A DNA stretch of 41,177 bases from an uncultured Clostridium sp. GTDB taxonomy: Bacteria; Bacillota; Clostridia; TANB77; CAG-508. The position numbers were made by a program, and so were the translations under genes. Shown here one piece after another: positions 28,043 to 36,626 of this stretch. The notes under the pieces were generated by a model. That model was given only the letters and a program-made list of their open reading frames with translations, did not search any database and was not told the origin of the DNA. Numbering within the stretch: position 1 is the stretch's first letter; every line of letters starts with the position of its first letter. The stretch covers positions 77,261-118,437 of the forward strand of contig CANOSM010000004.1 of the NCBI GenBank assembly GCA_947569365.1. The letters run 5' to 3'.

Positions 28043-28627
28043 TTAATTGTTTAAAAATTCTTCAATTTTATTCCACACTTCTTCAGAATATATTTTTCTT
28101 TCAGATGAAAATGGAAGGAGAATGGTAAAAGAAATTCCTAAATATTTTTTCAAATTATCTATGTAATCATTAACTTTTGTAACAGCAATTTTATCAGCTT
28201 TATTTGCTACAATTATAAACGGTAAATTTGTTTTTAGTATGTATTTATACATAAGTAAATCATCTTCTGTTGGGTTATGTCTTATATCTAAAAGTAATAT
28301 AATTAGTTTAATATTATTAGATCTTTCAAGATAAGTTTCAGTAAACTTTCCCATTGTAATTTGTTCTTCTTTTGAAAGTTTACTATAACCATATCCAGGC
28401 AAATCTACAAAGTAAAAATTATTATCAATATTATAAAAATTAATTTGTCTTGTTTTACCAGGGGTATTACTTGTTCTTGCTAAACTTTTTCTATTTAACA
28501 TAGTATTTATAAAAGATGATTTACCAACATTTGATTTACCAACTAATACAATTTCAGGAATATCTCCATTAGGATATTGTGAAGGTTTTACAGCTGATAT
28601 TTCAAATTTAGGATTTTTAATGTTCAT
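28043..28627 (-). CDS. engB: Ribosome biogenesis GTPase EngB (YsxC/YihA)
   Basis: EngB is an essential GTPase for assembly of the large ribosomal subunit. The 194-residue protein shows G1 GKSNVGKS (residues 30-37), the switch I Thr in ARTSNTPGKTRQ, G3 DLPGYGYSKLSK and G4 NKAD. AAGGAG precedes the ATG. It is the last gene of the T-box operon, six bases after the DUF3592-like gene. Confidence 0.96.
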   Translation of the reverse strand: MNIKNPKFEISAVKPSQYPNGDIPEIVLVGKSNVGKSSFINTMLNRKSLARTSNTPGKTRQINFYNIDNNFYFVDLPGYGYSKLSKEEQITMGKFTETYLERSNNIKLIILLLDIRHNPTEDDLLMYKYILKTNLPFIIVANKADKIAVTKVNDYIDNLKKYLGISFTILLPFSSERKIYSEEVWNKIEEFLNN

Positions 28628-28633
28628 AATAAG

Positions 28634-29401
28634 CTATCTCCTTTTATTTGTTTTTTTATTATATAATTTATTTGTATCAATTATGTATTTAGTAGGATCA
28701 TTAGGGTTATATTTAATAGTAAAAGCATTAATATTATATTTTTCAATTATTTTAATAGGATTTTTATTAAAAGCATGACTTTTAAAAATGCGTTCATTGC
28801 CATCAATTTCATTTGAAATACATATTATATAATATTTGTTTTTCATATAATATTTTTCATGTTCTATTTTTATAAAATTAGCTGTAACATTATAAGAATC
28901 TTTTTCGATATCTATATATAATATAATTTCTTTAATTGTAATAAAAATAGATAATAATAATATTAAAAATATAGAAAGTAGTAAACCATATAGAATATAA
29001 ATTACTATATTATTAGTATTCCTAGAAAATTCTTCAATAAAATCATATGGATTATTATTCATAATATAAATGTAAAAAGTGTCTCCAATTTTAGCACTTT
29101 TATATGAGTTTTTAGTAGTTAAAGTATAAGTAGTTTCTTTATAATTAAATGTTATTTCCATACTTTCAATTTCTCTATTATTTTCATTATAATTATGAAT
29201 ATTATTTTTTTCATTAATATTAACAATAGTAGCTATTGCTTTTTCAGCACAATTTTTAGAATTATTTAATTTATTAAAGATATAATTAAAACTAAAAAAT
29301 ACAATAATACAAATAATTAATAAAGCAATTTTTATTTTTACTGTTGATAATAGTGTATCTAAGTATATATTTCTAATTTTTCTATTGGTACTTTTATTCA
29401 T
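28634..29401 (-). CDS. DUF3592-like membrane protein, two repeats
   Basis: The 255-residue protein has a hydrophobic segment at about 24-44 and another at about 132-155. Each is followed or preceded by a domain of the DUF3592 type: a repeated pattern of A/V-T-A-x-I/F, a beta-strand with Y-x-G/K-x-T-Y, a Gly-Asp turn and a terminal NPYDF or YNPNDPTKYI. It thus looks like a tandem duplication of the domain around two membrane helices. Role unknown. It sits between serS and engB in the operon. Confidence 0.7.
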   Translation of the reverse strand: MNKSTNRKIRNIYLDTLLSTVKIKIALLIICIIVFFSFNYIFNKLNNSKNCAEKAIATIVNINEKNNIHNYNENNREIESMEITFNYKETTYTLTTKNSYKSAKIGDTFYIYIMNNNPYDFIEEFSRNTNNIVIYILYGLLLSIFLILLLSIFITIKEIILYIDIEKDSYNVTANFIKIEHEKYYMKNKYYIICISNEIDGNERIFKSHAFNKNPIKIIEKYNINAFTIKYNPNDPTKYIIDTNKLYNKKTNKRR

Positions 29402-29441
29402 TTAATTTTTCCTACTTTCAAAAGTATATTATAATGCTTTA

Positions 29442-30731
29442 TTATTTTGTTTTAGGTTTTAATTCTTTAATTCCACCCATATATGGCCATAATACTTCTG
29501 GAATTGTAATTGTTCCATCTTCTTTATAATGATTCTCTAAAAATGCTATAAGCATACGAGGAGGAGCAACGACAGTATTATTTAATGTATGAGCATAATA
29601 ATTTCCTTTTTCACCTTTAACTCTTATTCCTAATCTACGAGCTTGTGCATCTGTTAGATTAGAACAGCTACCAACTTCAAAATATTTTTGTTGTCTTGGA
29701 CTCCAAGCTTCAACATCAACACTTTTAGATTTTAGATCAGCTAAATCACCACTACAGCATTCTAATGTTCTTACTGGAATTTCCATACTTCTAAATAATT
29801 CTACAGTATACTTCCAAAGTTTATCATACCATTCATAACTTTCTTCTGGTTCACATACAACGATCATTTCTTGTTTTTCAAATTGATGTATTCTATAAAC
29901 TCCACGTTCTTCAATTCCATGAGCACCTTTTTCTTTTCTAAAACATGGAGAATAAGAAGTCATAGTATATGGAAGTTCTGATTTATTTAATATTTGTCCT
30001 TTAAATTTACCAATCATAGAATGCTCACTAGTACCAATCAAATATAAATCTTCACCTTCTATTTTATACATCATAGCATCCATTTCTTCAAAACTCATAA
30101 CTCCTGTTACAACATCACTTCTTATCATATATGGCGGAATACAATAAGTAAATCCTTTGTTAATCATAAAATCTCTTGCATAAGATAGAATAGAAGAATG
30201 TAATCTTGCAATATCTCCAATTAAATAGTAAAATCCATTTCCAGCCACACGTCTTGCAGAGTCTAAATCAATGCCACTTAATTTTTCCATTATCTCAGTA
30301 TGATATGGAATTTCATATTCTGGAACAACTGGATCACCAAATTTTTTTACTTCAACATTTTCACTATCATCTTTTCCTATAGGAACTGATTCATGCATTA
30401 TATTTGGAATTTTCATCATTATCTCAGTAACAGCTGATGCATATTCTTGTTCTAACTTTTCGTTTTCTTGTAACTCTTCATTTATTCTATTTACTTCTGA
30501 TTTTATTCCTTCAGCTTCATCTCTTTTTCCTTCTCTCATAAGAGAACCAATTTGAGAGCTTAAAGTATTTCTTTTGCTACGAAGTTCATCTCCTTTTAGT
30601 TTAACTTCTCTATTTTTAGTATCAAGTTCTAAGATTTCATCAACTAGATGTAATTTATGATTTTGGAACTTATTTTTTATATTTTGTCTTACAATATCAG
30701 GATTTTCCCTTAAAAATTTAATATCTATCAT
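29442..30731 (-). CDS. serS: Serine--tRNA ligase
   Basis: This class II synthetase charges tRNA-Ser and tRNA-Sec. Its 429 residues have the N-terminal coiled-coil arm (about 25-105), motif 2 around SPCFRKEKGAHG, the VYRIHQFEKQE segment and a motif 3 region ending PPRMLIAFLENH. The catalytic half (TSEHSMIG, CCSGDLADLKSKSVDVEAW, GTITIPEVLWPYMGG) reads more like archaeal-type SerRS than the common bacterial type. A strong AAGGAGG precedes the ATG. A T-box leader upstream of the operon with a Ser codon fits its regulation. Confidence 0.93.
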   Translation of the reverse strand: MIDIKFLRENPDIVRQNIKNKFQNHKLHLVDEILELDTKNREVKLKGDELRSKRNTLSSQIGSLMREGKRDEAEGIKSEVNRINEELQENEKLEQEYASAVTEIMMKIPNIMHESVPIGKDDSENVEVKKFGDPVVPEYEIPYHTEIMEKLSGIDLDSARRVAGNGFYYLIGDIARLHSSILSYARDFMINKGFTYCIPPYMIRSDVVTGVMSFEEMDAMMYKIEGEDLYLIGTSEHSMIGKFKGQILNKSELPYTMTSYSPCFRKEKGAHGIEERGVYRIHQFEKQEMIVVCEPEESYEWYDKLWKYTVELFRSMEIPVRTLECCSGDLADLKSKSVDVEAWSPRQQKYFEVGSCSNLTDAQARRLGIRVKGEKGNYYAHTLNNTVVAPPRMLIAFLENHYKEDGTITIPEVLWPYMGGIKELKPKTK

Positions 30732-30774
30732 AATTTTCCTCCTTAAAAATAATTATTGTATAATTAATCATATT

Positions 30775-31011
30775 TTAATTTTCTTCATATAATTCAAATC
30801 TATGTTTTTGACCTGTAGTATTATCAGCTCTAGAGCTTACATCATCATCTTCTAAAAACATTTTTTCAGGTCTTACCCAAAGTTCGTCTGTTCCTAAATG
30901 TTTATATACTACCATGTTTTCTAATGTTTCAGAATGTTTTGCAATTAAAATAGTTTCTATTATGTGTCCTTTAAAATGTCTGTATTTTTTATTTACTTCA
31001 ACTTTATCCAT
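30775..31011 (-). CDS. DUF1653 protein, 78 aa
   Basis: DUF1653 is a small beta-rich domain of unknown function. Hallmarks are YRHFKGHIIETILIAKHSET, VVYKHLG, LWVRPEKMFLE and the terminal HRFE. It follows the fusion gene, which carries a second copy of the same domain, and its ribosome binding site AAAGGAG lies inside the end of that gene. It precedes serS. Confidence 0.88.
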   Translation of the reverse strand: MDKVEVNKKYRHFKGHIIETILIAKHSETLENMVVYKHLGTDELWVRPEKMFLEDDDVSSRADNTTGQKHRFELYEEN

Positions 31012-31017
31012 AATTTT

Positions 31018-31833
31018 TTACTCTCCTTTTTTATTTTTAGTATAATCTATACTTAAATCATCAGCGATCTCAAATCTATGAGTTTGTTTTGTTATATTAT
31101 CTTTTCTATTTGGATCAATTTCTTCAAAAAACATTCTTGCAGGTCTGGTCCAAAGCATGGAATCTTTTCTTGGATATAATGGTCTATAAACTATAATATC
31201 TTCTTTAGTTTCTGAATCAGTACTAATATTTTCAATATAATAATAATTGCCTTTAAAATGCCTAAAAACTTTTCCTATAAAATCAGCATATATTTTTGAG
31301 CCAGTATTTCCAGTTTCGTTTTGGTATAAGCACACTTTTTCATTTTGATATAGAAGATTAGGAGTAATACCTTCTGTTATTTCTTCTACAACAAGCTGAC
31401 ATATTTTCATATTAGGAACTATTTTATATGTATTTGGTGACATATTATATAATTCTAAATTTAATATGCCTGAGTAACCTGAGTTAATATGCTGAAAATT
31501 AATATATAGTCCTAGTCTACTAAGAGAAGTCCTAGGTCTTATATGTGCAATCATATTTTCAGGCATATTTATTTTTTCATTTAAGATTACAAATATACAT
31601 TCTTTTGGTTTAAGATTATAGGATTCTTTTATATCTAATTCCTCATACATGTTTTCAGAAATGTCTGGATCAGATAAATCAATTGTTCTAAAAGTTTTTT
31701 TAATTTTTAGTATTTTATCACTTATTGATAAATCAACAGAGGAAGAACCAATATATAGCTCATTTTTATTATAATTTTCAATTAAACTATTTTCATTAAT
31801 TAATTTTTTTATATCATTTCCATTTAAAATCAT
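31018..31833 (-). CDS. dCTP deaminase-like protein fused to DUF1653
   Basis: The N-terminal ~185 residues belong to the dUTPase/dCTP deaminase fold: MILNGNDIKKLI start, IGSSSVDLSI, HIRPRTSLSRLGL (residues 97-109) and NSGYSGILNLELYN with the Glu (E127) that matches the deaminase catalytic Glu. Residues ~189-258 are a DUF1653 domain (VFRHFKGNYYY to KQTHRFE). The enzyme would make dUTP or dUMP from dCTP. I start at ATG 31833, with AAAGGAGC just upstream; the frame runs open to 31878 across the leader. It is the first gene behind the T-box. Confidence 0.85.
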   Translation of the reverse strand: MILNGNDIKKLINENSLIENYNKNELYIGSSSVDLSISDKILKIKKTFRTIDLSDPDISENMYEELDIKESYNLKPKECIFVILNEKINMPENMIAHIRPRTSLSRLGLYINFQHINSGYSGILNLELYNMSPNTYKIVPNMKICQLVVEEITEGITPNLLYQNEKVCLYQNETGNTGSKIYADFIGKVFRHFKGNYYYIENISTDSETKEDIIVYRPLYPRKDSMLWTRPARMFFEEIDPNRKDNITKQTHRFEIADDLSIDYTKNKKGE

Positions 31834-31883
31834 ATAAAAGCTCCTTTCTAAAAAAATAATGAAATAAAAGTGAAACAAAAAAT

Positions 31884-32095
31884 CCCTTGCAAATAAAATT
31901 GCAAGGGCGAATATATCGCGGTACCACCTTTATTACTTAAATTTTAAGTATCTTTATAATGCTATAACCTGCATAAATGGTTTAGTTTATTAGACTAAAA
32001 GCTAAAGAGTAGATTCATAAATAATTTTAATTTGTTTTCACCAACCACAAATTCTCTAAATAAAATTTAATTTATTACTAGTCTCTTATGATAGC
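31884..32095 (-). promoter_or_regulatory. T-box leader, serine (UCU) specifier
   Basis: Read leftwards, stem I opens with GCTA...AAGAG pairing to CTCTT...TAGC. The AGTA side of the specifier loop faces GAA-TCT-A, putting the specifier UCU (Ser) at 32011-32013. The antiterminator bears the T-box sequence AAGGTGGTACCGCG (31917-31930). It is followed by a terminator stem CCCTTGCAA/TTGCAAGGG (31884-31907) and a T-run. Uncharged tRNA-Ser would favour antitermination and expression of the operon including serS. Confidence 0.92.
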
Positions 32096-32106
32096 AAATT
32101 TTATAT

Positions 32107-32112
32107 ATTATA
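32107..32112 (-). promoter_or_regulatory. -10 element of the T-box operon
   Basis: A perfect TATAAT on the minus strand lies 12 bases before stem I. The -35 is weak (GTTAAA at 17 bases). Confidence 0.45.
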
Positions 32113-32269
32113 TCTATTTAAGTTATTATTTTAACACATCATGAATATAAATACAATAGAAGATTTTAAAATTTTATAAATAAAGTTAAAACTCATAATG
32201 TAGTAAAAATAAAAGAATAGACAAGTATATATTAAAAATAATATTACTTTTGGAGGATTAGAGAAATAC

Positions 32270-32599
32270 ATGAAAAGATTTAATTTAAAAGTATTATTTG
32301 TATTTTTAATTTTTATAGAATTAATAATGACATTTCAAGTAAAATCAAATGCAATAAATAGTAAGTATAGTTTAGGTTCAAATATAGTAGATGATAATTA
32401 TATAATGTATGCTAAAGAATTAGAAAAAGGATCTACAATCTTAGCCAATAGCACAATTACAACCACATCAAGTACTAGTGGTATTTCTATAGTTTTATTT
32501 ATCATTGCTATAGTTGTTGTTATAGAATTAGTTGTAATTTTCATAAGAGCAAATGGACTAGAGGGAAATAAAAAAAGAGGAAAAAATAATAAAATTTAA
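32270..32599 (+). CDS. Small secreted/membrane hypothetical protein, 109 aa
   Basis: I do not recognise it. It begins with a signal-peptide-like stretch (KRFNLKVLFVFLIFIELIM). A 45-residue polar Ser/Thr-rich segment follows, then a second hydrophobic segment (about 73-92) and a basic tail with GNKKRGKNNK. That suggests a small protein with an extracytoplasmic loop and two membrane contacts. GGAGG lies about 13 bases before the ATG, which is long. It is divergent from the T-box operon. Confidence 0.65.
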   Translation: MKRFNLKVLFVFLIFIELIMTFQVKSNAINSKYSLGSNIVDDNYIMYAKELEKGSTILANSTITTTSSTSGISIVLFIIAIVVVIELVVIFIRANGLEGNKKRGKNNKI

Positions 32600-32717
32600 A
32601 TTTTGAATATTTTGTTACAAAAATGATATAGTGATTTTATATAACTGTAATGCAAATAATATAAAAAATATGATATTATATAAGTATATATGTTAGATTA
32701 TAAATATGGAGCAAAAT

Positions 32718-33827
32718 ATGAAGTTAAGAATAATTCTAAAAAATATGGGAATAGAAAATGAAGAGAAAATCAGCTTTGATAGAAAAGAAAAGCTTTGTAA
32801 AACTGTGTCTAAAAAGATTTCATCTACATTTAATAAATATGGAATAAAGTATGAAGATATTTATTTAAAACTTATCAATACTGAAATGTATTTTGCTGAT
32901 ATAGGACCAAAATCAGATAAAGTTAGTTACATATATAAAAATGCTTCAATTTATATTGATAGAAGCATTAATATAGATAAGATAACAGACGAGCTTTTAA
33001 GAGGAATGATACATAAAATTCAAGAAAATAGAAATAATAGAAATCAAATAAAAACAATAGGATTATTTGATTTAAATAATCCTATAATGAATGGAATTGG
33101 ACTAAATGAAGCTGCTATAGAATATTGTATACATCTATTATTATATACAAAAAAAGAGAAAATAAATGCCTATGGTATAAATGTAGATTCATTAAGTAGA
33201 TTATACCCAACTTTAACAAATATAGTAGAACAAATAACTTTTATAGTAGGAGAAGAAGTCTTAATAAAATCACTTCTTTATGGAAATAGTGATTTTAAGA
33301 AAGCATTTATAAAAGAGTGTAGTAGAGAGAAGTATTATGAAATAGTAAGAAATATGGATTGCATATATAAAACAAAAAATAAAATAATATCAGAAAATAG
33401 ATTAATCTTATTTAAGACAAAATTAAAAGAAGAACAAAAAGCAAAAATAAGAGAGAATATAGATAAAAATGAAACTAAAATACAATCATTATATATAAAA
33501 GTTCAAAATTTAATGAGTATGTATTATTTTAATAAAAAGTTAGAAAATGCTCAGGAAACTGTAGAACTGGAAGTTTTAAAAAGTAAAGTTGGAAAATATA
33601 GAAAAATTATTGGAAAGTCTGTAATAGAAAAAGAAAATACATTTGATAAATATAGCTTAGACTTATATTATAAAATAGAAGAGAGGGCAGAGCAGATAAA
33701 TACGAAAGCACTTATTATTCCAAAAAAGAAATTTTTGTATGATATAAAAAAATCAATACAAAAATTATATACAAGCAATATGGAAAAGATAAGTAATTTC
33801 AGTAATAATATTAATAAGCAAAATTAA
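32718..33827 (+). CDS. Hypothetical protein, 369 aa
   Basis: No known family is recognised with confidence. The protein is cytoplasmic, Lys/Asn/Ile-rich and helical in its C-terminal half. A segment MIHKIQENRN followed about 25 residues later by GIGLNEAAIEY recalls the His-Glu layout of zinc-peptidase-like folds, but no HExxH is present, so an active peptidase is not supported. ATG 32718 is preferred because GGAG (32708-32711) lies six bases upstream; ATG 32706 has no site. Its 3' end overlaps the convergent DUF2508 gene by 17 bases. Confidence 0.75.
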   Translation: MKLRIILKNMGIENEEKISFDRKEKLCKTVSKKISSTFNKYGIKYEDIYLKLINTEMYFADIGPKSDKVSYIYKNASIYIDRSINIDKITDELLRGMIHKIQENRNNRNQIKTIGLFDLNNPIMNGIGLNEAAIEYCIHLLLYTKKEKINAYGINVDSLSRLYPTLTNIVEQITFIVGEEVLIKSLLYGNSDFKKAFIKECSREKYYEIVRNMDCIYKTKNKIISENRLILFKTKLKEEQKAKIRENIDKNETKIQSLYIKVQNLMSMYYFNKKLENAQETVELEVLKSKVGKYRKIIGKSVIEKENTFDKYSLDLYYKIEERAEQINTKALIIPKKKFLYDIKKSIQKLYTSNMEKISNFSNNINKQN

Positions 33828-34092
33828 GCTCTTTATATAAAGTTCTTACTTCAGTAGAGGTAAGGACTAATTTTTTATTTTTAGCTTTTTTTAGAAGATA
33901 ATCTATTTTTGATTGTTCAGATTTTATTTTATAAGTATAGTAGTCAACAAGTTCACCTTCTGCAAATTCAAAATTTCTATGTGCTTTTAATAGTTCCTCT
34001 TTAGCTTCTAATATTCCTAGTATTATTTCTTTATCGCATTCTTCTTCTGTCATATTAGGTATAGGAAATTCTTTTACAAATTCTTCATACAT
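33811..34092 (-). CDS. DUF2508 (YaaL-like) protein
   Basis: The 93-residue helical protein carries the DUF2508 pattern: EAKEELLKAHRNFEFAEGEL, VDYYTYKIKSEQSKIDYLL and KKAK. The Bacillus relative YaaL lies between recR and bofA; its role is unknown. ATG 34092 has AGGAGG upstream, while the frame open to 34248 crosses the glmS terminator and is not coding. The 3' end overlaps the opposite gene and contains that gene's terminator. Confidence 0.85.
   Translation of the reverse strand: MYEEFVKEFPIPNMTEEECDKEIILGILEAKEELLKAHRNFEFAEGELVDYYTYKIKSEQSKIDYLLKKAKNKKLVLTSTEVRTLYKELNFAY
33841..33876 (+). terminator. Terminator lying inside the DUF2508 coding region
   Basis: AGTTCTTAC pairs with GTAAGGACT (one G-U pair), then a T-run at 33871-33876. 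It serves the rightward gene ending at 33827. Confidence 0.65.
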
Positions 34093-34149
34093 ATTTTTTA
34101 TCCTCCTATAAATAATATATGTTAAAAAATTTTTTTTATGCAAAAAAAT

Positions 34150-34182
34150 AATAAAAATACAATGCAGAAAACTGCATTGTAT
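34150..34182 (-). terminator. glmS terminator
   Basis: ATACAATGCAG and CTGCATTGTAT form a perfect 11-bp stem with an AAAA/TTTT loop, followed by T-runs when read leftwards. Confidence 0.85.
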
Positions 34183-34240
34183 AATGTAATTTATTTTTAT
34201 ATTAAATTTTTTCATAATATATTTTTTATTTATTTGTAAC

Positions 34241-36085
34241 TTATTCAACTGTTACAGATTTTGCTAGGTTTCTAGGTTTATCCACATCTAATCCCTTTTC
34301 TTTTGAAATATAGTATGCAAATAATTGAAGTGGGATAATAGATAAAATAGGAGAGAGAAGTGGATTTGTCTCAGGTATTTCTATCACATTTTCAAATTTA
34401 TGATCTCCTAAATTTTGATTTGTTATTATAAGAGTTTTTGCTCCTCTTGTTATAACTTCTTGAACATTACTTATAGTTTTTTCAAGTAATTTACTATCTG
34501 TCATAATTGATATTACAGTGATATCATTTTCAATTAATGCTATAGGACCATGTTTTAGTTCTCCTGCAGCATAAGCATCAGAATGAATATAAGATATTTC
34601 TTTTAGTTTTAAAGAAGCTTCCAAAGCTGCTGCATAATCAGTTCCTCTTCCTAAGAAGAACATATCTTTTTCAGTGTATACTTTTTTAGCAAATCCTTTA
34701 ATTTTTTCAGTTCCTTTTAGAATTTCTTCTACTTTAGAAGGTAATTCTAAAATATCTTTTGAAAGTTTATTTATCTCATCTTTATATTGATTATTTCCTA
34801 ATATTTTTGCAAATTGTATTGCAAGAATAGATAAAAGTACAACTTGAGATGCATATGCTTTTGTTGATGCAACAGCAATTTCTGGACCAGCATGAGTATA
34901 AATTGTATAATCAGCTTCTCTTGCAATAGAACTACCAATTACATTTGATATAGCAAGTGTTTTAGCTCCTTTTGATTTTGAAAGTTTTAGTGCTGCTATA
35001 GTATCAGCTGTTTCCCCAGACTGACTAATAAATATTACTAGACATTTCTCATTTATTAAAGGATCTCTATATCTAAATTCTGAAGCAATATCAACTTCAG
35101 TAGGAACATTACAATATTTTTCTATTATTTTTTTAGAAGCAAGACCTGCATGCATAGCTGTTCCACAAGCTACAATATAAATTCTATTTAAAGATTGTAA
35201 ATACTCTTTTGAAAAGTCTAGATTTTCTATTTGACAAATACCATCAGTTGTTAATCTTGAACCAATAGTTTCTCTAATTGATTTTGGTTGTTCAAAGATT
35301 TCTTTTAACATAAAATCGTCAAAACCTTCTTTTTCAGCTGAGCTAGAACTCCAATTAATACTTTCTAAATTTTTATCAAATTTTTTAAGATTTTTATCAT
35401 AAAATTCAGCTGATGTTCTAGATAAAATAACAAATTCATTATCATTTAAAAGATAAAAATTTTTAGTGTAAGAAAGTATTGCTGGAATATCGGAACTAAT
35501 GTAATTTTCAATTTCTGTTTTTCCGATTACAAGAGGACTATCTTTTCTAACTACAATCATTTTTTCAGGAAGTAGAGATGAAATTATTTCTAAAGCATAA
35601 CTTCCTATTAAATCTTCGCAAGTTTTTTGTACAGCTCTAAGTAATCGTAATTCATCATTTTTAGAATCCTTTTCATAATAATAATGTATTAGATTAGGAA
35701 TTACTTCAGTATCTGTTTGTGAGTAGAAAGTATATCCTTTATTTTGTAAAAATTCTCTAATATTACTATAATTTTCAATAATTCCATTATGAACAACAGC
35801 AATTTTTTTACTATTATCATAATGAGGATGGGAATTTTCAGATGAAGGTTTTCCATGAGTCGCCCAACGTGTATGAGCAATTCCTATAGTTCCTTCTAAA
35901 TTATTAATTCCTAAAACTTTTTCAAGTTCAGAAACTCTACCTTTATTTTTTATAACAGAAATACTACCATTTTCTAAAGTAGCAATTCCAGCTGAATCGT
36001 AACCTCTGTATTCAAGACGCAATAGTCCATTAATAAGTATAGGCTTAGCTTTTTTATCGCCTATGTAACCTACAATTCCACACAT
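34241..36085 (-). CDS. glmS: Glucosamine-6-phosphate synthase (glutamine-hydrolysing)
   Basis: GlmS makes glucosamine-6-phosphate from fructose-6-phosphate and glutamine, the entry to peptidoglycan amino sugars. The 614-residue protein starts MCGIVGYIG with the nucleophile Cys after the initiator Met. It has RLEYRGYDSAG and HTRWATHG in the glutaminase domain, and two SIS domains with CGTAMHAGL, SQSGETADT and a C-terminal KSVTVE. AAGGAGG precedes the ATG. A glmS ribozyme lies in its 5' leader. Confidence 0.98.
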   Translation of the reverse strand: MCGIVGYIGDKKAKPILINGLLRLEYRGYDSAGIATLENGSISVIKNKGRVSELEKVLGINNLEGTIGIAHTRWATHGKPSSENSHPHYDNSKKIAVVHNGIIENYSNIREFLQNKGYTFYSQTDTEVIPNLIHYYYEKDSKNDELRLLRAVQKTCEDLIGSYALEIISSLLPEKMIVVRKDSPLVIGKTEIENYISSDIPAILSYTKNFYLLNDNEFVILSRTSAEFYDKNLKKFDKNLESINWSSSSAEKEGFDDFMLKEIFEQPKSIRETIGSRLTTDGICQIENLDFSKEYLQSLNRIYIVACGTAMHAGLASKKIIEKYCNVPTEVDIASEFRYRDPLINEKCLVIFISQSGETADTIAALKLSKSKGAKTLAISNVIGSSIAREADYTIYTHAGPEIAVASTKAYASQVVLLSILAIQFAKILGNNQYKDEINKLSKDILELPSKVEEILKGTEKIKGFAKKVYTEKDMFFLGRGTDYAAALEASLKLKEISYIHSDAYAAGELKHGPIALIENDITVISIMTDSKLLEKTISNVQEVITRGAKTLIITNQNLGDHKFENVIEIPETNPLLSPILSIIPLQLFAYYISKEKGLDVDKPRNLAKSVTVE

Positions 36086-36189
36086 ATAATATTTCCTCCT
36101 TGGTTTAAAAAATAAATTACAAAAATATAATTTATTTTTTATATTAGTTATATTATATGTAAAAAAGAAAAATTCGATTAAAAAATTAT

Positions 36190-36318
36190 TGTTATCTGAT
36201 ATTACTATCAGTTTTTGAATTTTTTATAATGATCCGAATAAAACCATAGAGTACCCGCCGAAAACTTCGATAAACTCTAACCTCGTCAACAACTATAAAT
36301 AAAAGTTGTTCTGGCGCT
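36190..36318 (-). ncRNA. glmS ribozyme (self-cleaving riboswitch)
   Basis: Reading leftwards from 36318, the RNA has AGCGCCAGAAC and the P1 stem AACAAC/GTTGTT. It continues with the conserved core GACGAGGTTAGAG, TTTATCGAAG and TTTTCGGCGGG, an AGAGT/ACTCT stem, and a P4 hairpin CTGAT/ATCAG. Cleavage is expected between 36318 and 36317. Binding of glucosamine-6-phosphate triggers cleavage and decay of the glmS mRNA. Confidence 0.95.
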
Positions 36319-36369
36319 TTTAATATAAAAAACAATTCTCCTTTCTTAATATTTTTTAATTCCTTTTTA

Positions 36370-36399
36370 CATATACCAATATATATACTATATATTCAA
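36370..36399 (-). promoter_or_regulatory. glmS promoter
   Basis: On the minus strand TTGAAT (36394-36399) and TATATG (36370-36375) are 18 bases apart, about 50 bases before the ribozyme. Confidence 0.45.
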
Positions 36400-36510
36400 T
36401 AAAAAAGCAAATGTTACTAAAAATAGAAAAGCAAAACAGATACAAAAGTTTTTATATAATGTAATTTACAAGAAATAAGAGTTTTACATATTTTCTAATT
36501 GAATGTATTT

Positions 36511-36532
36511 TTATGAGAATATTATGAGAATA
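36511..36532 (+). repeat. Tandem 11-bp repeat upstream of the toxin promoter
   Basis: TTATGAGAATA occurs twice head to tail with no gap, 15 bases before the -35. The one-helical-turn spacing suits an operator or activator site. Confidence 0.6.
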
Positions 36533-36547
36533 TATTGAAATATTTTA

Positions 36548-36576
36548 TTTACAATTAATGTAATACGACATATAAT
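36548..36576 (+). promoter_or_regulatory. Promoter of the small toxin-like peptide
   Basis: TTTACA (36548-36553), 17 bases, perfect TATAAT (36571-36576). The transcript would start near 36583. Its first bases TCCTTTT (36584-36590) can pair with GAAAGGA (36608-36614) and hide the ribosome binding site. Confidence 0.75.
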
Positions 36577-36626
36577 CAGAGTATCCTTTTTATGAGGAAA
36601 TCTCAAAGAAAGGAGGGTAACTAAAT

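Noticed and set aside
32718..33827. Possible zinc metalloprotease, from IHKIQE and NEAAIEY
   Set aside because: The HExxH motif is not present, so an active peptidase cannot be supported.
36190..36345. A minus-strand open frame of about 48 codons across the glmS ribozyme, preceded by AAAGGAG
   Set aside because: There is no ATG, the only TTG is two bases from the SD-like sequence, and the bases are fully explained by the conserved ribozyme core.
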